This document shows positions 9,716 through 18,253 of a stretch of DNA of 43,563 nucleotides, piece by piece. Origin of the DNA: an uncultured Pelagibacteraceae bacterium (GTDB lineage Bacteria; Pseudomonadota; Alphaproteobacteria; Pelagibacterales; Pelagibacteraceae); assembly GCA_902617625.1 (NCBI GenBank), contig CACMXJ010000008.1, forward strand, positions 1 to 43,563, written 5' to 3'. The notes below the pieces were generated by a model. It worked only from the letters and a program-made list of their open reading frames with translations. It searched no databases and was not told the DNA's origin. A program made the position numbers and the translations under genes. How positions within the stretch are numbered: position 1 is the stretch's first letter; each line of letters starts with the position of its first letter.

Positions 9716-10286
9716 GTATTTTGGATATTGCTTTAGGGTAAAGTTTGTGTTCCTGAATTAAAATCTTTTTAGCAAGAGATTTCTCTGTTTCATTTTTTGA
9801 AATTTTTACCCTTTTTTGTAGAATTATTTTACCAGAGTCTAATTTTGAATTGACAAAATGGACAGTGCAACCGGAGTATTTATCCCTGTTAATTATAGCT
9901 CTTTTATGAGTATTCAACCCTTTATATTTAGGCAGTAAGGAAGGATGAATATTGATAATTTTACCACTAAATTTTTTTATAAAATATTTTGATAAAATTT
10001 TCATAAATCCAGCGAGACAAATCATTTCAATTTGATTATTTCTTAAAATTGTAATTAATTTATCGTCAAAGACTTTATTATCTCTAAAGTTTATAACTCT
10101 TTTTTTAATTCTAAATATTTTACCGTAACTGAGACCTTTTGCTTTTGAATTGTTGGATATAATTAATTTAACAGATATAGGTGATTTATTAGATTTAGAA
10201 AACTTTATTAATGATTTAAGATTACTTCCTTTGCCAGATATAAATACAGCTGTTTTAACTTTATTGATGCCAATCGATATAGCCAT
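9705..10286 (-). CDS. purN: phosphoribosylglycinamide formyltransferase
   Basis: PurN transfers a formyl group from 10-formyl-tetrahydrofolate to GAR, the third step of purine synthesis. The substrate-binding SGKGSNLKSL lies near the N-terminus. The catalytic block HPSLLPKYKG contains the conserved His, and DSGKIILQ carries the conserved Asp. At 193 aa it is close to the usual length. Its ATG lies 26 bases inside the end of purM, an unusually long co-directional overlap that suggests coupled translation. No nearer ATG exists downstream before the conserved VKTAVFISG. Confidence 0.94.
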   Translation of the reverse strand: MAISIGINKVKTAVFISGKGSNLKSLIKFSKSNKSPISVKLIISNNSKAKGLSYGKIFRIKKRVINFRDNKVFDDKLITILRNNQIEMICLAGFMKILSKYFIKKFSGKIINIHPSLLPKYKGLNTHKRAIINRDKYSGCTVHFVNSKLDSGKIILQKRVKISKNETEKSLAKKILIQEHKLYPKAISKILNL

Positions 10287-11292
10287 TGAGACTTACCTTT
10301 TCTTTACCTGTGCAAATTTTTCCGATAACATAAGGTTTATATTCTTTCGCAAAATATTTATTTATCCTTTTTATATTTTTTGAGTTTACTATTAAACAAA
10401 AACCTACACCACAATTAAAAGTTTTAAGCATTTCTTTATCACTAATATTATTTTGCTTGAGCCATTTAAAAATTTTTAGAGGTCTAATTTTACTTAAATT
10501 TATTTCAGCACTTAGTTTATTAGGTATAATTCTTTTGATATTATCTATTATACCTCCGCCTGTAATATTAGCACAACCGTTTAAGAAATTTTTATTTGTA
10601 AGATTTAAAATCTCTTTAACATAAATTTTTGTAGGTTTAATGAGCTCTCTTTTTAAGAATAAATTTTTTTTTAAATTTATTTTTTTTGTTTTAAGTAAAT
10701 GTCTTACTAGAGAATAACCATTAGAGTGCAATCCACTTGATGGAACAGCTAAGATTAAATCATTTTTTTTTATTTTGTTTTTATGAAGTAATTTTTTTTC
10801 ATCAACAATTCCAACAGCAAAACCAGCAATATCAAATTTACCTTTTTCATATGTATCTGGCATTTCAGCAGTCTCTCCCCCAACTAAACTACACTGGGAA
10901 ATATTACACCCTTTAATGACACCTTTAATTAAAGACTTCATTTTTTTTAAATCAATTTTATTTATCGAAATATAGTCTAAAAAAAATAAAGGTTTGGCTC
11001 CCTGTACTATAAGATCATTTACACTCATCGCCACTAAATCTATTCCTATTGTATCATATTTATTTAATGCATTGGCTATTTCAATTTTTGTTCCAACACC
11101 ATCTGTGCATGCAACTATTTTTGGATTCTTTATATTCTTTGGTAAATTTGATACTGAACCAAATCCTCCAATATTATTGAACTTTTTATTGCCGCTTTTT
11201 TTTGATGAAATATTAGTTATGAAATTAACAAATTTATCTGCAGCATCGATATTGACCCCACTTTTTTTATAGGTAAAGAGATTTTTATTCAT
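10261..11292 (-). CDS. purM: phosphoribosylformylglycinamidine cyclo-ligase
   Basis: PurM (AIR synthetase) closes the imidazole ring of purines, using ATP. The 343-residue protein begins YKKSGVNIDAADKFV. It carries the conserved ACTDGVGTK and the GIDLVAMSVNDLIVQGA motif, plus GGETAEMPD and PSSGLHSNGYSLVR. All are hallmarks of the family. It forms a purM-purN pair. Only four bases separate its start codon from the start of the divergent DUF2066 gene. Neither start has room for its own leader, so the promoter must lie inside the neighbouring coding sequence. Confidence 0.96.
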   Translation of the reverse strand: MNKNLFTYKKSGVNIDAADKFVNFITNISSKKSGNKKFNNIGGFGSVSNLPKNIKNPKIVACTDGVGTKIEIANALNKYDTIGIDLVAMSVNDLIVQGAKPLFFLDYISINKIDLKKMKSLIKGVIKGCNISQCSLVGGETAEMPDTYEKGKFDIAGFAVGIVDEKKLLHKNKIKKNDLILAVPSSGLHSNGYSLVRHLLKTKKINLKKNLFLKRELIKPTKIYVKEILNLTNKNFLNGCANITGGGIIDNIKRIIPNKLSAEINLSKIRPLKIFKWLKQNNISDKEMLKTFNCGVGFCLIVNSKNIKRINKYFAKEYKPYVIGKICTGKEKVSLNGYIDWHQ

Positions 11293-11296
11293 TAAA

Positions 11297-12376
11297 ATGA
11301 CTTTTAAATTTTGTATGCATTATCTTAGTCGTTTATATATTTTTTTTCCTGTTCTATCTTTAATAATATTTTTCTTTTCCACAATAGAGGTTAAAGCAAA
11401 ATCTTTTGAAATCAATAACATAGAAATTTCTCAACCTTTTGAAAATAATTTTGACAAAAATAAAGTGATCGATTCTGGATTTAAAAAAGCGTTCCTAGAA
11501 TTAATTTTCAAATTAGCAAAATCCTCTGATCAAGAAAAACTTAAGTCAATCAAGTTAAATGAAATTAAAGGCATGATAGAGACATTTTCTATTCAAGAAG
11601 AAAAATTTATAAATCAAGTATACTTTGTAACTCTAGGGGTTTCTTTTAATAAAAGAAAGATTTTTCATTATTTGGAAAAAAGAAATATATATCCTTCACA
11701 AATTAAGAGTAAAAAATTTTTATTTATACCAATAATAATTGATGAAAATAATAATGAGCTTAAAGTCTTCTCAAATAATCCAATTTATAGAAGTTGGAAC
11801 TCAAATACTCAAAGTTATGAGTTAATTAAATATTTATTACTCTCAGAGGATTTAGAGGATTTAAATCTAATTAAAAAAAATTTAGAGATTATTGAAACTT
11901 ATGATTTTAGTGAAATAACAAAAAAATACTTTTTAAATAATTTTATTATTTCATTAATATATTTAAGTAATAATGAAATAAAAGTTTTATCTAAAATATA
12001 TAATGAAAAAAATGAAATTATAAAAAATAATTCTTTTAAAAATCTAGATTTAAAAAATGACAAAGATGTCTTATTTTTCAACAATGAATTAAAAAATTTA
12101 TATGAAGATACATGGAAAAAAATTAATGAGATAAACACTTCAATTAAATTATCAATTATAATAAAAATTAAAAATAATGATTTGATTAAATCTAAACAAT
12201 TCGAGCATGATTTAGAGGATATTGAGTTAGTAAATGATTATTCAATTCAAAAATTTAATGAAGAATTTATATTTTATGAAATTTTATTCAATGGAACAGT
12301 ACAAAATTTTATTAACATAATGAAAAATAAAAATTATAATTTAAATACCGAAAAAAAGACCTGGACAATAAAATGA
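11297..12376 (+). CDS. DUF2066 domain protein, exported
   Basis: A 359-residue protein with a hydrophobic N-terminal segment (about residues 10-33, ending EVKAKS) that looks like a signal peptide or anchor. The central region matches what I know of DUF2066 proteins, which occur next to purM and hda in other proteobacteria. That synteny is the main support. Function is unknown. The start could be ATG 11297 or ATG 11315, and both leave a complete signal segment. The gene overlaps hda by 4 bases (ATGA), so the two probably form an operon. Composition is very Asn/Lys/Ile-rich with no evident catalytic motif. Confidence 0.75.
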   Translation: MTFKFCMHYLSRLYIFFPVLSLIIFFFSTIEVKAKSFEINNIEISQPFENNFDKNKVIDSGFKKAFLELIFKLAKSSDQEKLKSIKLNEIKGMIETFSIQEEKFINQVYFVTLGVSFNKRKIFHYLEKRNIYPSQIKSKKFLFIPIIIDENNNELKVFSNNPIYRSWNSNTQSYELIKYLLLSEDLEDLNLIKKNLEIIETYDFSEITKKYFLNNFIISLIYLSNNEIKVLSKIYNEKNEIIKNNSFKNLDLKNDKDVLFFNNELKNLYEDTWKKINEINTSIKLSIIIKIKNNDLIKSKQFEHDLEDIELVNDYSIQKFNEEFIFYEILFNGTVQNFINIMKNKNYNLNTEKKTWTIK

Positions 12377-13035
12377 GAGATACAAATCAAACTATTATCA
12401 AATTCAATTATGATAAAAACCTAAGCAAAGATGATTTTGTTATTTCAAAAAGTAATAAACATATTTTTGAATTTTTAGATATGTGGCCAAAGTGGGAGAA
12501 AAATTTTATAAATATAGTAGGGGAAAAGCTATCAGGAAAAACTCATTTAACCAATATTTTTATAAATAAAAATAAAGGAATAAAAATTAAAGCAAAATCT
12601 TTAAACAATTATCATCTTAAAGAAGTAAAAATTTATGAGAATATTATTTTAGAAAATCTTACTCCTAAAGTAGATGAGAATTTACTTTATAGCCTTTTTA
12701 ATTTAATTGAACAAAATAATAAATATTTAATCATTACGTCTTTTATTCCCATTGTTGATATTGAATTTAAACTAAATGATTTAAAATCAAGAACTAAGAG
12801 TTTTTTACTTCTAAATATTGAAAAACCTGATGATGAATTAATTTTTGCCATTATATTAAAAAATTTATCAGACAGACAAATACTATTAGATAAAAAATTA
12901 ATTAATTATATTATTAAAAGAATTGATAGATCATATAGTAAAATACACGATTTCATATATAAGATCGATCAACTAAGTTTAAAAAAGAAAAAATCAGTTG
13001 ATTTAAACATTATAAAAGATGCGTTAGGAGAATAA
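12373..13035 (+). CDS. hdaA: DnaA-like replication regulator Hda/HdaA
   Basis: A 220-residue DnaA-related AAA+ protein without the DnaA DNA-binding domain. In other bacteria Hda binds the sliding clamp and stimulates DnaA-ATP hydrolysis (RIDA), limiting re-initiation. The Walker A-like GEKLSGKTHL is clear (about residues 50-59). A Walker B-like strand reads IILENL rather than the usual acidic pair. The C-terminal RQILLDKKLINYIIKRIDRSYSKIHDF block matches the AAA+ lid of the family (sensor 2 region). It sits between DUF2066 and aspS. The last codons of this gene contain the Shine-Dalgarno sequence of aspS. Confidence 0.82.
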   Translation: MRDTNQTIIKFNYDKNLSKDDFVISKSNKHIFEFLDMWPKWEKNFINIVGEKLSGKTHLTNIFINKNKGIKIKAKSLNNYHLKEVKIYENIILENLTPKVDENLLYSLFNLIEQNNKYLIITSFIPIVDIEFKLNDLKSRTKSFLLLNIEKPDDELIFAIILKNLSDRQILLDKKLINYIIKRIDRSYSKIHDFIYKIDQLSLKKKKSVDLNIIKDALGE

Positions 13036-13038
13036 TTG
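13026..13038 (+). promoter_or_regulatory. Shine-Dalgarno supporting a TTG start of aspS
   Basis: AGGAG at 13026-13030 is followed five bases later by TTG at 13036. The TTG abuts the hda stop TAA. No ATG or GTG exists in frame before the conserved AspRS N-terminus, so this weak start codon is the best choice. A strong SD is uncommon among the genes of this window. Confidence 0.75.
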
Positions 13039-14820
13039 AGCAAATATAGAACACATAATTGTGATGAATTAAGAAAAGAAAATAGTGGAGAAAATGTCTT
13101 TCTTTCAGGTTGGGTAAATAAAAAAAGAGATCACGGAAACTTATTATTTATTGATTTAAGAGATAACTATGGGGTTACACAATGTGTGATTGATAAAGAA
13201 AATTCGAATTTTGAGAAATTAGAAAAAATACAACTTGAGACAGTAATTAAAGTTGAGGGCAAAGTAATAGAAAGAGCCAATGAGTCAATTAATAATGAGA
13301 TTAATACAGGTGAGATTGAAATAATAATTAAAAATTTCCTTACATTGGGTAAATGTAAAGAACTTCCTTTACCAGTTTTTAGTGATCAAGAGTATGCAGA
13401 GGAAATTAGATTAAAATATCGTTTCTTAGATTTAAGAAGAAAGAAAATTCATGAAAATATTATTTTAAGATCTAAAGTGATTTCTTTTATAAGAAATGAA
13501 ATGAATAAATTAGGTTTCTTAGAGTTTCAAACCCCAATTTTAACTTCTTCAAGTCCCGAGGGTGCTAGAGATTTTTTGGTACCTAGTAGACTAAATCCTG
13601 GAAAATTTTATGCTCTACCACAAGCACCTCAGCAATTTAAACAATTAGTAATGGTATCTGGTTTTGACAAGTATTTTCAAATTGCACCATGTTTTAGGGA
13701 TGAGGATGCAAGGGCAGATAGAAGTCCAGGAGAATTTTATCAATTAGATTTAGAAATGTCATTTGTGGAACAAGAAGATGTTTTTAATATTGTTGAAAAA
13801 TTATTTGTAAGCACCTTTAAAAAATTTTCTAAAAAAAAATTGCTATTTAATAAATTCCCAAGAATTTCTTATAAAGAAGCCATGTTAAAATATGGAACTG
13901 ACAAACCAGATTTAAGAAATCCACTAATCGTAAATGATATAACAGAAGTTTTTTCTAGAGAAGATATTTCGTTTGAAATATTTAAAAAATTAGTCAAATC
14001 AGGATCAGAAGTAAGATGTATTGTTACAAAAAATACAAAAGATAAACCCAGAAGTTTTTTTGATAACATTGATAAATGGGCTAAAGAGCAGGGCTCATCT
14101 GGTCTAGCTTATTTTACAATTGAAAAAAATACAGAAATTTCTGCCAAAGGTCCCGTAGGAAAATTTTTTTCAAAAGAAGCTTTAGATGAAATAATGACAA
14201 AAACTGGAGCAAAAGTTGGTGATAGTATTTTTTTAGCCTGTGCTAAGAGGCAAGATCTTGAAAAAATTACCTCATCAGCAAGAGATAAAATTGCAAATGA
14301 TTTAAATATTGTTGACGTAAATTCTTTTGCATTTTGTTGGATAGTAGATTACCCAATGTTTGAAAAAGATGAACAAACTAATAAAATTAAATTTAGTCAC
14401 AATCCATTTTCAATGCCACAAGGTGATATTGATAAGATCAACCTTGAAAAACCATTAGAAATTTTAGCATATCAATACGATATTGTTTGTAATGGAATTG
14501 AATTGTCATCTGGTGCAATTAGAAACCATATTCCAGATCTTATGTACAAACTTTTTAATGTTGCTGGTTATTCAAAAACTGATGTTGAACAAAAATTTAG
14601 TGGGATGATAAATGCTTTAAGTTACGGAGCTCCTCCTCATGGTGGAATTGCCCCAGGTATTGACAGGATTATAATGCTTCTTGCAAATGAGAAAAATATA
14701 CGAGAAGTTACAATGTTTCCAATGAATCAAAATGCACAAGACTTAATGATGAATGCACCTTCTAATGTAAGTGAAAATCAACTAAAAGAATTAAATTTGT
14801 CTTTAAAAATTAAAAAATAA
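13036..14820 (+). CDS. aspS: aspartyl-tRNA synthetase, probably non-discriminating
   Basis: AspRS charges tRNA(Asp) with aspartate. The 594-residue protein has the N-terminal OB-fold (residues about 1-110), class II motif 2 (FRDEDARADRSPGEFYQLDLEMSF, about 218-241), a GAD insertion (about 290-420) and motif 3 GGIAPGIDRIIML near residue 535. The start is TTG. Residue His33, in KKRDHGN, matches the position where P. aeruginosa non-discriminating AspRS has His31 and discriminating E. coli AspRS has Leu30. By analogy it may also make Asp-tRNA(Asn) for GatCAB. That inference rests on one residue. The 3' end abuts the convergent orphan TSCPD gene. Confidence 0.96.
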   Translation: MSKYRTHNCDELRKENSGENVFLSGWVNKKRDHGNLLFIDLRDNYGVTQCVIDKENSNFEKLEKIQLETVIKVEGKVIERANESINNEINTGEIEIIIKNFLTLGKCKELPLPVFSDQEYAEEIRLKYRFLDLRRKKIHENIILRSKVISFIRNEMNKLGFLEFQTPILTSSSPEGARDFLVPSRLNPGKFYALPQAPQQFKQLVMVSGFDKYFQIAPCFRDEDARADRSPGEFYQLDLEMSFVEQEDVFNIVEKLFVSTFKKFSKKKLLFNKFPRISYKEAMLKYGTDKPDLRNPLIVNDITEVFSREDISFEIFKKLVKSGSEVRCIVTKNTKDKPRSFFDNIDKWAKEQGSSGLAYFTIEKNTEISAKGPVGKFFSKEALDEIMTKTGAKVGDSIFLACAKRQDLEKITSSARDKIANDLNIVDVNSFAFCWIVDYPMFEKDEQTNKIKFSHNPFSMPQGDIDKINLEKPLEILAYQYDIVCNGIELSSGAIRNHIPDLMYKLFNVAGYSKTDVEQKFSGMINALSYGAPPHGGIAPGIDRIIMLLANEKNIREVTMFPMNQNAQDLMMNAPSNVSENQLKELNLSLKIKK

Positions 14821-15645
14821 TTATTTTTTTCCTTTTAAATTAATTTTAACATCAGATAAATCTACTAAATTTTTTTTGTAATTACTTCTTACAAAACCTT
14901 TACTAGTAATATCTTTAACAATTTTAAGAAATTGATTCTGTTCATCTATATTTTGATCTCCAATATTAGAAGCCTCTAAATTTCCAATTGATGGTGTGTG
15001 TGCTAGATCTTCCCTATTTAGATAGGAAATAGCTAATTCTCTAAAAATATAATCTAAAATTGATGAAGCACTTAAAATTCTATCATTACCTATTACTTTA
15101 CCAGAAGGTTCAAATTTGGTTTCTACGAATGCGCTCACAAATTCATCAAGTGGAACACCATATTGAAGTCCAAGAGAAACAGCTATTGCAAAATTATTCA
15201 TTAATGCTTTAACTAGCTCACCTTCTTTACTTGTATCAATAAATATCTCTCCGATTTTGCCATCTTCATATTCACCTGTATGCAGGTAAACTTTGTGATC
15301 TCCAATTGTGGCTTTTTGAATATAACCTTTTCTTCTGTCTGGCATTCCAAATCTTTTACTAGAGCTATCAGACTTAGAGAAAGTTTGAGTAATAATTTTT
15401 TCTACATTTTTTGAATTATCTTTATTTTGGTTTGAAACCAAGTCTACTTTTTTATTAAGATTGATCTTTTCACTAACAGAGCTCAAACTTTTTGTTTTTC
15501 TATTATCTAATTTGACCTCTAAAACTTCAAATTTGCCATCATCCCTTTTTTCCAAATTTTTAAGTTCAGCTTCATTAATATCTTCTAAATAATGAGTTAC
15601 TTTAAAAGTAGATGTATAATAAGTTTCAACAATATATTTTGCCAT
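14821..15645 (-). CDS. Orphan TSCPD-type protein, like the C-terminus of class II ribonucleotide reductase
   Basis: A 274-residue protein. Its second half reads [20 protein letters not shown], then [15 protein letters not shown] and [16 protein letters not shown], then [20 protein letters not shown] recognise this as the C-terminal tail of vitamin B12-dependent reductase NrdJ (TSCPD domain). The catalytic barrel of NrdJ is absent. The N-terminal 50 residues ([20 protein letters not shown] onwards) form a separate small domain, followed by a Ser/Asn/Lys-rich linker (about 55-95). No truncation scar or adjacent nrdJ fragment is visible, and the reading frame is clean, so it seems a functional stand-alone gene rather than a pseudogene. 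It is divergent from the NDUFA12 gene. Its role is unknown. It could bind nucleotides or assist a reductase. Confidence 0.8.
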   Translation of the reverse strand: MAKYIVETYYTSTFKVTHYLEDINEAELKNLEKRDDGKFEVLEVKLDNRKTKSLSSVSEKINLNKKVDLVSNQNKDNSKNVEKIITQTFSKSDSSSKRFGMPDRRKGYIQKATIGDHKVYLHTGEYEDGKIGEIFIDTSKEGELVKALMNNFAIAVSLGLQYGVPLDEFVSAFVETKFEPSGKVIGNDRILSASSILDYIFRELAISYLNREDLAHTPSIGNLEASNIGDQNIDEQNQFLKIVKDITSKGFVRSNYKKNLVDLSDVKINLKGKK

Positions 15646-15755
15646 TTTTAATCCTTAATTTAAATTTGAAATTTGAATCAAATTACTTATATACATTTAG
15701 ATATTTTAGTCTAATTTAATTTATACAATTTAAAATTGAAAATAAAAATATTTTA
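15646..15755. promoter_or_regulatory. Divergent intergenic region, TSCPD protein / NDUFA12
   Basis: 110 bases with very low GC separate the two divergent start codons. No protein, RNA or clear inverted repeat is visible. It presumably holds both promoters. Several TATAAT-like stretches exist but cannot be ranked in such AT-rich sequence. Confidence 0.4.
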
Positions 15756-16115
15756 ATGTTGACTTTATTTAAAAAAATTTTCACATGGTGGAATCAAGAT
15801 ACAATAGGAACAAGAATAAAAACAATCTTTTTTGGAAAATTTATTGGGAAAGATAATTTTGGGAATAAATATTATCAAAGCAAAAGTGGTAAAAGGTGGG
15901 TTATTTATTCGGATGAAATTGATGCATCAAAAATTCCTGTAGAATGGTTTTCATGGATACACTTTATGCCAAATAAAATTGAGAATACTCATGACTTTAA
16001 AAAATACCAGTGGCAAAAACCTCACAAACCTAATTTAACTGGAACTGACTCAGCATATTATCCTAATAAGAACAAAAAAGATGCAATTGAAAAAAAGTAT
16101 AAAAGTTGGAAATAA
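15756..16115 (+). CDS. NDUFA12-family complex I accessory subunit
   Basis: A 119-residue homologue of NDUFA12 (17.2 kDa/B17.2 subunit), an accessory subunit shared by alphaproteobacterial and mitochondrial NADH:ubiquinone oxidoreductase. Recognisable blocks are TWWNQDTIGTRIKT, FGNKYYQSKSGKRWVIY, IPVEWFSWIHF and the tail YQWQKPHKPNLTGT. It has no signal or membrane segment, in keeping with a peripheral subunit on the matrix/cytosolic side. The nuo operon is not in this window. It overlaps the DUF2155 gene by 35 bases. These two families are neighbours in other alphaproteobacteria. Confidence 0.92.
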   Translation: MLTLFKKIFTWWNQDTIGTRIKTIFFGKFIGKDNFGNKYYQSKSGKRWVIYSDEIDASKIPVEWFSWIHFMPNKIENTHDFKKYQWQKPHKPNLTGTDSAYYPNKNKKDAIEKKYKSWK

Positions 16116-16488
16116 AAAAAACTATTTATTTATATTCATTCTTTTATTTTATATTTTTGTAATTCCTGAAACATTATCAGAAAGTAATCTCGAAGGTAGA
16201 AATACCGATATAAAAATATTAGACAAAATAAGTTCTAAAAATGAATTAATTAAACTCACTAATAATGAAGAATTCATTTATAAAGATTTATCAATTAAAA
16301 GTATAAAATGCACAGATGCAGAATTCGATGATAATCCAGAAATCAAAGCTTATATTCAAGTGAGAGATTTAACAAAAAAAGATCGGAATAATGTATTTGT
16401 TTTTAATGGTTGGATGTTTTCATCGAGCCCATCAATTAATCCATTTGATCATCCTGTTTATGATATTTGGTTAATCAATTGTTATTAA
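16081..16488 (+). CDS. DUF2155 domain protein, exported
   Basis: A 135-residue secreted or anchored protein: basic start (MQLKKSIKVGNKK), a hydrophobic segment (about residues 15-30), then a DUF2155 domain. The domain ends with the family hallmark GWMFSSSPSINPFDHPVYDIW and a final Cys-Tyr. A second cysteine (IKCTDAEF, about residue 79) may pair with it. Function is unknown. The ATG at 16081, or the TTG at 16087, is needed to include the basic part of the signal, so the long overlap with NDUFA12 is probably real. The stop codon shares TTAA with the stop of convergent accC. Confidence 0.85.
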   Translation: MQLKKSIKVGNKKNYLFIFILLFYIFVIPETLSESNLEGRNTDIKILDKISSKNELIKLTNNEEFIYKDLSIKSIKCTDAEFDDNPEIKAYIQVRDLTKKDRNNVFVFNGWMFSSSPSINPFDHPVYDIWLINCY

Positions 16489-17822
16489 ACTAATTTATCT
16501 TTATCAAGCCAACTTACATTAAAATCAGAATCAATAAATTTTTTATGGTTTAATAATTTCTTATGTAATGGAATAGTCGTTGTTATACCCTCTATTACAA
16601 ACTCATCTAATGATCTATTCATTCTTTGAATAGCTTCAGTTCTATTTCGTCCATGACATATTAATTTACAAATCATACTGTCGTAATAAGGGGTTACTTT
16701 ATAGCCCTGATAAATAGCACCATCAACTCTAGTTCTAAATCCAGACGGTTGATGGCACATCCCAATTGTGCCAGGTGAAGGTTGAAAATTTTTACTTGCA
16801 TCTTCTGCATTTATTCTGCACTCAATTGCATGGCCTCTTGGGTTTATATCATTTTGACTCAATGCAGTATTACCTGAAAATGCAATCCAAATTTGTTCTT
16901 TAATAATATCAATGCCAGTTACCATTTCGGTGACGGGGTGTTCAACCTGAACTCTTGTATTCATTTCAAGAAAATAAAATTTGCCATTTTCAAATATAAA
17001 TTCAACAGTTCCCGCACCAGTATAACCAATTTTTGATACCATATTTACTGTTTTATCAAAAAGGTCTTTTCTAATCTCATTATTAAGTATAGGGCTGGGT
17101 GTTTCCTCTATTAACTTTTGATGCCTTCTTTGTACTGAACAATCTCTCTCATGTAAATGAACTACTTTATTTTTTCCAGCTAAAATTTGAACTTCAATAT
17201 GTCTTGGATTTTGAAAAAATTTTTCTATATAAACTTCATCATTACCAAAATATTTTTGTGCTTCAGATTTTGCAGTTAAAAATAAAGACTCAAATTCATT
17301 TTCTTTTTGAACAATTTTCATTCCTTTTCCTCCACCTCCACCAGAAGCTTTTATTAAAACTGGAAAACCAATTTTCTTGCAAAGTTCTTTAGCTTCTTTA
17401 ACATTTTTTACACCACCTTCAGATCCTTCAATTACAGGCAACCCATTTTCTTTCGCAATTTTTTTAGCTTGTATTTTATCACCCATCATCTCAATATGTT
17501 TTGAAGAAGCACCTATAAATTTTATGTTATTTTCCTCAAGCACTTTTGCAAAATTAGTATTTTCAGAGAGAAAACCATAACCAGGGTGTACGGCTTCTGA
17601 ATTTGTTATTTCTATAGCTGACATTAAAGCAGGAATGTTTAAATAACTATTTGCAGGTTGATGAGAGCCTATGCAGACACTTTCATCTGCCATTCTGACA
17701 TGCATGCTCTCTTTGTCAACGTCTGAATGAACCGCAACAGTTGATATACCCCACTCTTTACAAGCTCTAATTATTCTAACCGCAATTTCTCCTCGGTTAG
17801 CTATCAAGATTTTCTTAAACAT
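16485..17822 (-). CDS. accC: acetyl-CoA carboxylase, biotin carboxylase subunit
   Basis: AccC carboxylates biotin on AccB using ATP and bicarbonate, the first half of malonyl-CoA synthesis. The 445-residue protein starts KKILIANRGEIAVRIIRAC. It has the ATP-grasp glycine loop ASGGGGGKGMK (about residue 160) and the core EKFFQNPRHIEVQIL. The catalytic FLEMNTRVQVEHPVTE is intact, as is the C-terminal biotin-carboxylase domain. Length is standard. Its ATG overlaps the accB stop by one base (TAATG), giving tight coupling of the two subunits. Confidence 0.98.
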   Translation of the reverse strand: MFKKILIANRGEIAVRIIRACKEWGISTVAVHSDVDKESMHVRMADESVCIGSHQPANSYLNIPALMSAIEITNSEAVHPGYGFLSENTNFAKVLEENNIKFIGASSKHIEMMGDKIQAKKIAKENGLPVIEGSEGGVKNVKEAKELCKKIGFPVLIKASGGGGGKGMKIVQKENEFESLFLTAKSEAQKYFGNDEVYIEKFFQNPRHIEVQILAGKNKVVHLHERDCSVQRRHQKLIEETPSPILNNEIRKDLFDKTVNMVSKIGYTGAGTVEFIFENGKFYFLEMNTRVQVEHPVTEMVTGIDIIKEQIWIAFSGNTALSQNDINPRGHAIECRINAEDASKNFQPSPGTIGMCHQPSGFRTRVDGAIYQGYKVTPYYDSMICKLICHGRNRTEAIQRMNRSLDEFVIEGITTTIPLHKKLLNHKKFIDSDFNVSWLDKDKLV

Positions 17823-18253
17823 TATTCTAGAATGATAATCGTTTGACCGAATTCAACTGGTTGACCATCTTCAACACAAACTTTCTTTACAATGCCATCA
17901 GCAGTCGATGGAACATGATTCATAGTTTTCATTGCCTCTACTATCATCACAGTGTCACCTTTTTTTATTTTCTTTCCTATTTCTACAAACTTTTTTGCTC
18001 CAGGTTCTGGTGCATGATAGGCTGTACCTATTATAGGTGATGTAATTTCTACACCTGATTTTACTTCCTCTCTATTATTATTTGTGTCTGACTTTAAATT
18101 ACTTATTGAGCTTGGAATATTCTGATTGTTTATAGATACATTGTTTTTAGAAACTTTTATCTTTGTATCTTTTTCAGTATACTCAAGTTCTGTAAGATTA
18201 AATTCATCTAAGTAGTCACTCAATTCTTTAATAATTTTTTTATCAATTTTCAT
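17822..18253 (-). CDS. accB: acetyl-CoA carboxylase, biotin carboxyl carrier protein
   Basis: AccB (143 aa) carries biotin between the carboxylase and carboxyltransferase halves of acetyl-CoA carboxylase. The biotin-acceptor lysine is in EAMKTMN (about residue 108) within a C-terminal biotinyl domain. The thumb-like stretch ITSPIIGTAYHAPEPGAKKFV precedes it, and a flexible Asn/Ser-rich linker joins it to the N-terminal helix region. The aroQ-accB-accC order is common in proteobacteria. The start overlaps the end of aroQ by 11 bases. Confidence 0.97.
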   Translation of the reverse strand: MKIDKKIIKELSDYLDEFNLTELEYTEKDTKIKVSKNNVSINNQNIPSSISNLKSDTNNNREEVKSGVEITSPIIGTAYHAPEPGAKKFVEIGKKIKKGDTVMIVEAMKTMNHVPSTADGIVKKVCVEDGQPVEFGQTIIILE

